The notes under the pieces were generated by a model that was not told the origin of the DNA, ran no database searches, and saw only the letters and a program-made list of their open reading frames with translations. The position numbers were made by a program, and so were the translations under genes. Source: Pseudomonadota bacterium (GTDB lineage Bacteria > Pseudomonadota > Alphaproteobacteria > UBA8366 > JADFVY01). From it: a stretch of 6,324 nucleotides of DNA. The DNA lies in NCBI GenBank assembly GCA_015222795.1, contig JADFVY010000493.1:1-6324 (forward strand), written 5' to 3'. Shown here in pieces: positions 1-6,059 of this stretch; the stretch's first letter is position 1; every line of letters starts with the position of its first letter.

Positions 1-2
1 CA

Positions 3-100
3 GGCCGCTTTCCCTTGTCCGCTCGCGGCGTTGCGCTCCGCTTGTGGTGCCAGCACCACGGCGCGAACCGCGCCTGACGAGCGAACAAGGGAAAGCGGTC
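3..100. repeat. Long imperfect inverted repeat with nested hairpins, downstream of livH
   Basis: The arms at 3-25 and 78-100 are reverse complements at 21 of 23 positions. The 52-nt interior holds a second, perfect 7-bp hairpin (GTGGTGC at 44-50, CA loop, GCACCAC at 53-59) and a GGCGCG/CGCGCC dyad at 61-75, so the element can fold into a branched structure. It starts 13 nt after the livH stop. The window ends two bases beyond the left arm, so the repeat may be longer. No T-run follows on the minus strand, so it is not a classic intrinsic terminator. It could be a REP/MITE-like dispersed palindrome or a 3'-end stabiliser of the livH message. Its identity as a repeat family is inference; the symmetry is seen directly. 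Confidence 0.75.
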
Positions 101-113
101 AAATGGATCATTA

Positions 114-992
114 TCAGCGAGCATTGGTATCACGCCTCGCGAACAAGCCGTTGGGGCGCAGCATCAAGACCGCGATCAAAAAAGCGAAGGCGATGGCGTC
201 CCGGTCGAGAATGCCGGACAGGTAAATCGTCCCGAACGCCTCTATTATGCCAAGCGCGATGGCGGCGGCGAGCGCGCCCGGAATGCTGCCAAGCCCGCCT
301 AGCACGATGATCGCCAGCGCCTTGTACGACGGCACGGCACCCATGCCCGGCTCCACCAGATTGTTCAGCAGACCGACCATGATGCCGGCGGCGGCGGCCA
401 TCGCGGAACCGATGAAGAAGTTGAGATAGCGAACCTGGCGCACGCTGATCCCGAAGGATTCCGCCATCGTTGGATCAGTGACCGTCGCCCGCCAGGCGAT
501 GCCCGTGCGGGTGCGGGTCGCCAGCAGCCACAGAATCGCAATGGCAAGGATTGCGCCGGCAAGGGCCGCGACCTCCGCCGTTCTGATCGCAACGCCGCCA
601 CCTAGCGCCAGCACGCCATCAAGATGAGGCTCGGCATAGGAAATGCCATAAGGACCGAAGACAATACGAAACAGTTCCTCGGCGGCGATAAATATGCCGA
701 TCGATGCGATCAGGGCGACATAGGGTGGTTTGTGCAAAATGGGCCGGTAGACCACCTCGTACATCGCGATGCCGACAAAGCCGACAACGGGCAGGGACAC
801 CGCAAAACCAAGCAGCAGGCTGCCGGTGGCATTGGTTACGATAACGCCCAGGTAACCGCCCAGCGTAAACAGCGCCGCATGGGCCACATGGAGAATTCGC
901 AGCAGCCCGTACACCAGGGTCAGCCCCAGCGCGATCAGGATGTAGATGCCACCCTGGACCAGCCCTTGCAGCAGCAGCTCAAGGAAAAGCAT
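114..992 (-). CDS. livH: Branched-chain amino acid-type ABC transporter permease, LivH family
   Basis: This is a 292-residue inner-membrane permease of a HAAT-type (Liv) ABC importer. It forms half of the translocation channel with a LivM-type partner and takes substrate from the periplasmic binding protein. The protein is strongly hydrophobic, with about eight membrane segments starting at residue 3. It shows the LivH N-terminal signature (GLTLVYGLLRILHVAHAALF, about residues 23-42), the RATVTDPTMAESFGI stretch after the central helices, and the GLGSIPGALAAA cytoplasmic loop near residue 234 that contacts the ATPase. Full length for the family. Start is ATG at 990-992, with a weak GGGA 7 nt upstream; stop is TGA at 114-116. 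It lies 60 nt after the binding-protein gene, surely in the same operon. livM and the ATPase genes livG and livF are not visible and would lie past the left edge. Membership of LivH is clear; the substrate is not. Confidence 0.93.
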   Translation of the reverse strand: MLFLELLLQGLVQGGIYILIALGLTLVYGLLRILHVAHAALFTLGGYLGVIVTNATGSLLLGFAVSLPVVGFVGIAMYEVVYRPILHKPPYVALIASIGIFIAAEELFRIVFGPYGISYAEPHLDGVLALGGGVAIRTAEVAALAGAILAIAILWLLATRTRTGIAWRATVTDPTMAESFGISVRQVRYLNFFIGSAMAAAAGIMVGLLNNLVEPGMGAVPSYKALAIIVLGGLGSIPGALAAAIALGIIEAFGTIYLSGILDRDAIAFAFLIAVLMLRPNGLFARRDTNAR

Positions 993-1010
993 TGGGAAAT
1001 CCCGTGAAAT

Positions 1011-1027
1011 AGAGCCGGGCGGGCTCT
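1011..1027 (-). promoter_or_regulatory. Intercistronic hairpin between binding-protein and livH genes
   Basis: A perfect 6-bp stem (AGAGCC/GGCTCT) with a 5-nt loop lies in the 60-nt gap between the binding-protein stop and the livH start. On the minus strand it is followed by ATTTC, not a real T-run. In many ABC operons a hairpin after the binding-protein gene protects the upstream mRNA or causes partial termination, so that the binding protein is made in excess; this role is inferred here. Confidence 0.5.
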
Positions 1028-1052
1028 GAACTACCCACCCGGCAATCGCGGT

Positions 1053-2195
1053 TTACTTCGAGGGCGGCGCAAGAAGATCGGGATCGCTGATGATGGAATG
1101 ACGATGCCATTCCCCACCCTTGACCACCTGTACCTGAACGTCCTTGCGCACTTCGCCCAGTTCGTTGAACGAAATCGTGCCCGTGGAGGCCTTGAGCGAG
1201 GTCGCGGCAATCGCCGCGCGGATCGCCTTGGGATCCTCGGTTCCAGCTTTCCGCAGGGCCGCGATGGCCACCATGGCCGCCGTGTGACCCGACGCCGCGA
1301 CCATATCGGCCTTGTAGCCAGCCTTTTTCTCAAAGGCGGCGATAAAGTCCCTGGTTTCGGGGGCATCTGAATCGCGGTCAAGCGAGGTTGTGATGATAAC
1401 GCCCTCGGACGCCTTGCCGGCGATCTCGATGAACTTCTGGCTGTCATAGCCTTCCTGCCCGATAACCGGGACATCGATGCCCCCGGAACGCAACTGGCTA
1501 ACCAGCGGGCCGGCGGTAAAGAAGTACCCGGACGCATAGATCGCATCCGGCGCGTCCGACTTCACCTTCGAGACGATGGGGCCGAACTGCCTGTCCTTGA
1601 TGCTGTATTCGTATTCGTTGACGATCTCGATGCCGAATTTGCCCGCGGCTTCACGGAAACCATTGGCGAGCGACTTGCCGAAATCGTTCTTCAGGGTGAT
1701 CAGGACGACCCTCTTCTTGCCCATGTCCCCGCCAATCAGCTTCGCGCCGGCGCGGCCCTGGACCTCGCCGACGAAGGAAGTCCGGAAAACGAAATTGCCG
1801 GCCCGGGTGATGTCGGGATGCACGGCATAGGCCGCGATGTAGGGGATGCCGGCGTCCTGGAAGACTCCGGCCGCGGCGCGGGTCGATCCGGAATAGCTGC
1901 CGGATATGGCGACTTTTACGCCGTCTTTTTCGATCAGCTTGATGGCGATCGGCACGGCCTCTTTCGGCGACGCCTGGTCATCATATACGACGAGTTCGAT
2001 CTGTTTCCCGTCGATGCCGCCCTCGGCGTTGGCCTGTTCGACCGCGAGTTCCGCGCCGGTCAGCGCGGACTTGCCGTCGGCGGCGGCGAATCCCGTCAGG
2101 GGAACGTTGAAACCGATCTTGACCGTGTCGGCCAGGGCCGGTGTTGCGGCAAGCATCGCAATAGCGAAAGCCACCGCGGAAATCCGTTGAAACAT
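1053..2195 (-). CDS. Branched-chain amino acid-type ABC transporter substrate-binding protein
   Basis: This is a 380-residue periplasmic binding protein of the Peripla_BP_6 / LivJ-LivK type. It captures the ligand and delivers it to the LivH-containing permease encoded just downstream. A Sec signal peptide is visible (positive start, hydrophobic core, TPALA before DTVK, likely cut after residue 22). The mature N-terminus VKIGFNVPLTGFAAADGKSA is typical of the family. Other family features are GAELAVEQANAEGGIDGKQI (about 47-66), the ligand-pocket loop ISGSYSGSTRAAAG (97-110) and the ASGHTAAM helix (301-308). The ATG at 2193-2195 is chosen because a perfect AGGAGG lies 6 nt upstream and the signal peptide begins there; the open frame continues to 2330, but that extension is arginine-rich and would bury the signal peptide. 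Stop is TAA. Family members bind Leu/Ile/Val, other amino acids, amides or urea, so the ligand cannot be named. Confidence 0.93.
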   Translation of the reverse strand: MFQRISAVAFAIAMLAATPALADTVKIGFNVPLTGFAAADGKSALTGAELAVEQANAEGGIDGKQIELVVYDDQASPKEAVPIAIKLIEKDGVKVAISGSYSGSTRAAAGVFQDAGIPYIAAYAVHPDITRAGNFVFRTSFVGEVQGRAGAKLIGGDMGKKRVVLITLKNDFGKSLANGFREAAGKFGIEIVNEYEYSIKDRQFGPIVSKVKSDAPDAIYASGYFFTAGPLVSQLRSGGIDVPVIGQEGYDSQKFIEIAGKASEGVIITTSLDRDSDAPETRDFIAAFEKKAGYKADMVAASGHTAAMVAIAALRKAGTEDPKAIRAAIAATSLKASTGTISFNELGEVRKDVQVQVVKGGEWHRHSIISDPDLLAPPSK

Positions 2196-2201
2196 TATCA
2201 G

Positions 2202-2207
2202 CCTCCT
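2202..2207 (-). promoter_or_regulatory. Ribosome binding site of the binding-protein gene
   Basis: A perfect AGGAGG lies 6 nt before the ATG at 2195. It fixes the start against the longer open frame that reaches 2330 and suggests strong translation, as usual for abundant periplasmic binding proteins. Confidence 0.85.
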
Positions 2208-2219
2208 GTTGTTCCTCGA

Positions 2220-2281
2220 TCGGGTATTTCCCGAATTACATCTTGTCACGACGTTCCGTGAAAGCGGCCTGAAACGGCCGC
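2220..2281 (-). promoter_or_regulatory. Leader region of the binding-protein gene with two small dyads
   Basis: Two perfect inverted repeats lie upstream of the ribosome binding site: GCGGCC/GGCCGC with a 6-nt loop (2264-2281) and TCGGG/CCCGA with a 5-nt loop (2220-2234). They could be operator half-sites or leader hairpins of the liv operon. I could not identify a convincing -35/-10 pair in this leader, so the promoter position is open. Confidence 0.3.
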
Positions 2282-2342
2282 GCCGCGGTTCGAAGCGGGG
2301 TGTGGAACAACTTGACCATCTCGCGGGCACAAAGGCAATACC

Positions 2343-2393
2343 CGTTTGTCATCAAACGACAGGACGGCGGGGACCGGGTAGTTCCCGGCCCCC
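2343..2393 (-). terminator. Tandem hairpins downstream of the DUF4139 gene (possible transcript end)
   Basis: Just after the DUF4139 stop, on the minus strand, there is first a GC-rich hairpin (2369-2393: CCGGG/CCCGG core with a 5-nt loop, extended by G:C pairs across one bulge or mismatch), then a perfect CGTTTG/CAAACG hairpin with a 4-nt loop (2343-2358). Neither is followed by a T-run. They may mark the 3' end of the DUF4139 message and separate it from the liv operon, but classic intrinsic termination is not shown. Confidence 0.4.
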
Positions 2394-2401
2394 TCTCAAG
2401 A

Positions 2402-4504
2402 TCAGATATCCAGGCCTCGGATATAATCGCCCAGTTTCTTGTTTGCCTGCTCCATTGCCAGGCGGGTTTGTTCGGCTTCGCCAAGCAATGCCTCCAGGGC
2501 GTCTTCCTGCTGGTCAAGTTTAGCGAGGTAGCGCTTCTGCAAATCGCTGCCGTGGGGCACGCGGGACAGGTTGTCGCGGATGCGCTTCTGTTCCTGGTGG
2601 ATGCGCTGGCGTTCGCCTTCCAGTTCCTGCATCCGCCGCTGGCGCCCATCCACCACATCACGCAGCCGCGCCATCTCGGCGAAGGCCTTCTTGAGTTTGG
2701 GGTCGAGTTCGCCATTTTCGGCGAAGGCCATATAGAAGTTTCCGCGCTGCCCGATCAGAGCGAACGTTTGCAAATCCGGGTGGGTCAGCACGACCTCGAT
2801 TTCGGCCTTCGCGCCGGCCTCCAGCTTGTGGCGGATGCGGTACATGCCGTCGGTCAACTCGACCTCGGCCTCGGTCGGCTTGACGATCTTCCAGCCGGGC
2901 ATGCGGGGATGCTCGATCAGGATTTCGCGGGCTTCCCTGGCCGGCGCCTTCAGCCGGTAGGTCGTGTGCTGCTCCTGTTCGTAGGTCAGTTCCAGCACCC
3001 CGCGCACGATGCGGCCCTTGCCGATCACCTGGGTCGACTCGATTTCGCGGTCGACCAGCGCCTTCTGGTCCAGCGCGAAGCTGACCAGCCGCTCGTCGCC
3101 GGTGGGCAGGGTAGACAACTGAGCGTCGCCGACATAGCTGGCGCCGCCCGGACCGGTCTCGTAGAGCGTCAGCACGCCCGGTGGCAGGCCGGTCTCGCCA
3201 TCGTTGGTCAGCCGGACCGAGGCCAGCGGATGCCGGTCGTGGGTCGCGGGCTGATAGAGCGCGACGCGCTGGGCCGGAACCTCGCGGTCGATGACCGGCA
3301 CCAGCAGCGACTGGCCGGATTCGACACTGACCGGATAGGGCACGCGGAAGGTTACCTGGGTCGCGGCCTCCTTCGAGGCGGCGGCAAGAATGCGCGCCTG
3401 GCCCGGCGGCGGGGGTGGCGCCATGGCCTGAGTCGCAAGCCCCTCCTGCTTCAGCCTCATACTCTCCTCGGGGACGTTGGCGGCCATATCCATGGCTATC
3501 ATGCCACCAACAACGCCGGGCTCCATCGCGCGCTGCGAGCGCCGGAATTCCTCGTCATACTCGCCTTCGGCCAACTGCTTCATGTCGATGGCACCGGTGT
3601 CGGGCGCGGGCAGCACGCGGCCCAGCACCTCAACCGGGATTTCCGGCCGATGGACGTAATAGGCCGTATAGAGCGCCTGGCGGAAGGTCACCGGATTGCC
3701 CGACACGATGGTCAGCTCCACGTCTTTCCATTCCTGGCCGCTCATATTTTCCAGCACGGCCCAGCCCTGCAGGCGAGCCTTTTCGGCCTTCTCGTCGGTC
3801 ACGGTCAGGCGATAGCTCGCCTTCCACAGCGGCGCGGCCACCACATAGCCGACGCGCACCGTGCGCTTGCCCGCGCCGCTGGACAGGATTTCCAGGGTGC
3901 GGCGGTCGCGGGTGCGGTGGGCGGATATGGCTTCCAGCGCCTCGTCGATCTGGCCGCGCAGCTCCGGGTCGGTGAAGATCACGGAATCCGCGTCCTCGAA
4001 CAGGAAGGTCTGCATGCCCTCGGCGCTCATCACGCTGACCCGGTGGCGGGTGATGACGCCACCGAGATCGGGCAGCGCCATTTCCTCGGGCACAACGCGC
4101 ACCAGGCGGCCCTCGACCTGACGTGCCCCGGTGGCGCGGATCTGCGCGCCCGGCAGGGAATTCAGCAGCATTACGGGGGAACTCAACGCCTCCGGCCCGA
4201 ACGGCAGATCGCGGAAGATCTGCGCCAGCGGCTCGCGCCCCGGCAGGCGGATGGTGCCGGCCACGCCCTCGTCGTCATAGACCACGATGCTTTTCAGCAC
4301 ATCGTCCACCTGATCGAGGCGAACCGACAGCGGCAGCGTGGCATTGCCCTCGACCTGGGCCTCATATTCGAAATAGCCCACGCCGCCGGCCGACAGCATG
4401 ACGCGCTTGAGTTCCAGTTCCTGCGCCCCGGCGATCGCCGGCAGAGCGAAAATGGCGACGGCGACGGCAAACCCGGCCACCTTCGGTTTCCATGAATTCA
4501 GCAT
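2402..4504 (-). CDS. Secreted DUF4139 domain-containing protein
   Basis: This is a 700-residue exported protein of unknown function. A signal peptide is clear (KPK, hydrophobic core, AIAGA before QELE; likely cut after residue 27). Residues about 30-200 form the beta-rich N-terminal part seen ahead of DUF4139. DUF4139 starts near residue 219 and shows the usual landmarks APLWKASYRL (224-233), GWAVLENMSGQEWKDVELTI (247-266) and VSGNPVTFRQALYTAYYVHR (267-286). A Met/Ala/Glu-rich linker with a run of five prolines (about 303-380) splits the domain; the second half runs to about 573. Residues about 600-690 are charged and Glu/Gln/Arg-rich and should form a coiled coil. The ATG at 4504 is preferred because GAGGAA lies 7 nt upstream and the signal peptide starts there; an in-frame ATG at 4585 would add 27 residues before it. 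MuiA-type proteins share the domain, but the bacterial role is not established. A periplasmic location is inferred. Confidence 0.85.
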   Translation of the reverse strand: MLNSWKPKVAGFAVAVAIFALPAIAGAQELELKRVMLSAGGVGYFEYEAQVEGNATLPLSVRLDQVDDVLKSIVVYDDEGVAGTIRLPGREPLAQIFRDLPFGPEALSSPVMLLNSLPGAQIRATGARQVEGRLVRVVPEEMALPDLGGVITRHRVSVMSAEGMQTFLFEDADSVIFTDPELRGQIDEALEAISAHRTRDRRTLEILSSGAGKRTVRVGYVVAAPLWKASYRLTVTDEKAEKARLQGWAVLENMSGQEWKDVELTIVSGNPVTFRQALYTAYYVHRPEIPVEVLGRVLPAPDTGAIDMKQLAEGEYDEEFRRSQRAMEPGVVGGMIAMDMAANVPEESMRLKQEGLATQAMAPPPPPGQARILAAASKEAATQVTFRVPYPVSVESGQSLLVPVIDREVPAQRVALYQPATHDRHPLASVRLTNDGETGLPPGVLTLYETGPGGASYVGDAQLSTLPTGDERLVSFALDQKALVDREIESTQVIGKGRIVRGVLELTYEQEQHTTYRLKAPAREAREILIEHPRMPGWKIVKPTEAEVELTDGMYRIRHKLEAGAKAEIEVVLTHPDLQTFALIGQRGNFYMAFAENGELDPKLKKAFAEMARLRDVVDGRQRRMQELEGERQRIHQEQKRIRDNLSRVPHGSDLQKRYLAKLDQQEDALEALLGEAEQTRLAMEQANKKLGDYIRGLDI

Positions 4505-4511
4505 CTTCAAG

Positions 4512-4517
4512 TTCCTC
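4512..4517 (-). promoter_or_regulatory. Ribosome binding site of the DUF4139 gene
   Basis: GAGGAA lies 7 nt before the ATG at 4504 and supports that start over the in-frame ATG at 4585. Slightly upstream (4526-4537) the leader has a short GGGC/GCCC stem closed by a GAAA tetraloop, which could modulate access to this site; that effect is speculative. Confidence 0.6.
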
Positions 4518-4620
4518 GTTGCTTCGGGCTTTCGCCCACAATACAAGACCCGGCCGGATATACCGTTAATTCCGGTCCCTGCCATCGTATGCCGGCGAGG
4601 AGGCGTCCCGATGCCGCGGG

Positions 4621-4641
4621 CGGCGAAAAAACTGTTCGCCG
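4621..4641 (-). terminator. Hairpin immediately after the DddP-like gene
   Basis: A perfect 7-bp stem (CGGCGAA/TTCGCCG) with a 7-nt loop starts one base past the stop codon of the M24 gene. On the minus strand the T-rich tract falls in the loop and 3' arm and no T-run follows the stem, so it is an atypical terminator or a 3'-end protecting hairpin. Confidence 0.4.
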
Positions 4642-4642
4642 T

Positions 4643-5911
4643 TCAGATTTCTTCCGGCAGCAGCCGCTCATCGAACGGGAAGGAGGTCAGGCATTCAACG
4701 CCGTTTTCGGTGATCAGCACCTGTTCCTCCAGCTTGACGCCCTCGGCCCCGCCGTCCTCGCCGATATAGGACTCGACGCAGATCGCCATGCCGGGCTCGA
4801 ACACGCCGTCGTAACCGGTGGCGGCGAAATCCTCCTTGCAGGCGATAACGGGGTATTCGTCGGCCACGCCGACGCCGTGCAGGATGCATGAATAGCGATT
4901 GGCGAGGCAGGAGTCGGGGATTTGCCAGGACTTCTCGGCGAACTCGCGAAAGCCCATGCCGGGCTTCAGCAACGCCATGTTGGTCTGGACCTGCTCGTAG
5001 GCCAGGCGGTAGAGCCGGCGCTGTTCGTCGGTCGGGCGCGACGGGCCGGTATGGAAGGTTCGCGACAGGTCGGCCCAGTAGCCGTAGGGCCCCACCATGT
5101 CGGTATCCAGCCCCACCAGCTCGCCACGGCCGATCACCCGGTCGCTGGATTCCTGGAACCAGGGATTGGTGCGCGGGCCCGACGACAGCAGTCTTGTCGC
5201 AATCCACTCGCCGCCGCGCGCGATGTTCACCTGGTGCAGGATCGACCAGAGCGCGTTTTCGGTCACCCCGGCCTGGGCAGCCGCGCCCAGGCGCGCCAGG
5301 CCTTCCTCGGCAACGGCGATTGCCGCGCGCATGCAGCGAACCTCATCCTCGGACTTGATCAGCCGGGCCTGGTCCAGCGTCTCCTGGCCGTCGATGACCT
5401 CGACGCCGGCCGCCGTCAGCGCATTGGCCGCCATGGGCTCGATGCTGTCCACCGCGATGCGCCGGTTGCCGCCGCCATGGGCGCGAACCAGATCGGCGAT
5501 TTCGGCGGCGAACAGTTGTACCCGCTCATCGGTCCGGTCGCCGGACAGGAAATAGAGGAAGCTGATGGCCGGCCGGACCTCGTCGACGACCTCTATCCCG
5601 TCCGACAGGTGCTCGCAGCCATGGAAATCGAACAGCACCACCGGCCCCTCGGCGGGGATGAAGCAATAGCGGCAGCGGTAATGCAGGGTCCAGACCGCCA
5701 TGTTGCGCGTGCCGGTGGCGTAGCGGATATTGACCGGGTCGAACAGCAGGCAGCCGGCGAGATCGCGCTTGCGCAACTGTTCGCGCACCCGGGCCAGCCG
5801 GTAGGCCCGCAACCTCGCCATGTCGGGCGCGGGGAGATTATCGTGCAGGGCTGCGGAAAACCCGGTGGGGTCGATCGGCAGCCCGCCCACGCCATTCGCG
5901 GTTCGATCCAT
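4643..5911 (-). CDS. M24-family metalloenzyme, DddP-like (putative DMSP lyase; not a typical Xaa-Pro peptidase)
   Basis: This is a 422-residue cytoplasmic protein with the creatinase-type N-terminal domain (about 30-180) and an M24 pita-bread C-terminal domain (about 190-410). Predicted metal ligands are D271, D281, H345, E380 and E395, with a further acid D269 and D351 near the site. As I recall the DddP structure (D295, D297, D307, H371, D377, E406, E421), every one is present at the same spacing. The two M24 peptidase active-site histidines are absent: the SGPRTNPWFQE segment (244-254) has W/F where peptidases have His, and HGVGVADEYP (345-354) has Glu where they have the second His. DddP cleaves dimethylsulfoniopropionate to DMS and acrylate. 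Against a firm call, RTFHTG after the second Asp looks prolidase-like. Other non-peptidase M24 enzymes, such as ectoine hydrolase DoeA, remain possible. Start: ATG at 5911 has GGGAAGGG 7 nt upstream; an in-frame TTG at 5959 lacks a good site. Confidence 0.7.
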   Translation of the reverse strand: MDRTANGVGGLPIDPTGFSAALHDNLPAPDMARLRAYRLARVREQLRKRDLAGCLLFDPVNIRYATGTRNMAVWTLHYRCRYCFIPAEGPVVLFDFHGCEHLSDGIEVVDEVRPAISFLYFLSGDRTDERVQLFAAEIADLVRAHGGGNRRIAVDSIEPMAANALTAAGVEVIDGQETLDQARLIKSEDEVRCMRAAIAVAEEGLARLGAAAQAGVTENALWSILHQVNIARGGEWIATRLLSSGPRTNPWFQESSDRVIGRGELVGLDTDMVGPYGYWADLSRTFHTGPSRPTDEQRRLYRLAYEQVQTNMALLKPGMGFREFAEKSWQIPDSCLANRYSCILHGVGVADEYPVIACKEDFAATGYDGVFEPGMAICVESYIGEDGGAEGVKLEEQVLITENGVECLTSFPFDERLLPEEI

Positions 5912-5918
5912 ATTCCAG

Positions 5919-5926
5919 CCCTTCCC
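5919..5926 (-). promoter_or_regulatory. Ribosome binding site of the DddP-like gene
   Basis: GGGAAGGG lies 7 nt before the ATG at 5911. This decides the start against the in-frame TTG at 5957-5959, which has only a weak GGG-containing upstream sequence and would add 16 unconserved-looking residues. Confidence 0.6.
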
Positions 5927-5996
5927 GGAAAATTCATCGGTTATCCGGGCGGACTTCAACCCGGATTTGCCGGGCCGTCAAGCGGAAAGGCAAACG

Positions 5997-6058
5997 CTAG
6001 TGGTATGAATCAAACGGATGATACCCATGGGTACCATCCGTCTGATTTATACCACTAG
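5997..6058. repeat. 62-bp near-perfect palindrome with CTAG ends
   Basis: Two 31-nt arms meet with no spacer at CCCATGGG (centre 6027/6028). They match at 28 of 31 positions and all three differences are transitions. Read as minus-strand RNA, two of the three become G-U pairs, leaving one C-A mismatch; on the plus strand only one does. The ends are CTAG. GC is 27 of 62, well below the flanking genes. It begins one base after the msrA stop on the transcribed strand. It could be a miniature inverted-repeat element or dispersed palindrome, and could also act as the msrA 3'-end hairpin, although no T-run follows. The symmetry is seen directly; mobility is inferred. Confidence 0.85.
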
Positions 6059-6059
6059 T

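Noticed and set aside
3..100. Integron attC site or tRNA-like structure
   Set aside because: The paired arms lack the attC core triplets (GTTRRRY/RYYYAAC type) and there is no integrase; no tRNA cloverleaf landmarks are present.
2196..2330. N-terminal extension of the binding protein
   Set aside because: Arginine-rich and unlike the family; it would place 45 residues before a clean signal peptide that has its own AGGAGG.
2300..4495. Long plus-strand open frame (731 codons) antisense to the DUF4139 gene
   Set aside because: It mirrors the real gene in high-GC DNA; its product is rich in His, Gln, Gly and Arg with no recognisable domain, while the minus strand has a signal peptide, a good ribosome site and DUF4139 motifs.
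4505..4585. 27-residue extension of the DUF4139 protein from the ATG at 4585
   Set aside because: It would bury the signal peptide, and GAGGAA is correctly placed for the ATG at 4504.
5976..5981. TTGACG as a -35 box for the DddP-like gene
   Set aside because: No acceptable -10 hexamer lies 16-18 nt downstream on the minus strand, so it is not supported as a promoter.
4922..6058. Plus-strand open frame (378 codons) antisense to the DddP-like gene, running into the palindrome
   Set aside because: Shadow of a clearly conserved M24 gene; low-information composition and no domain.
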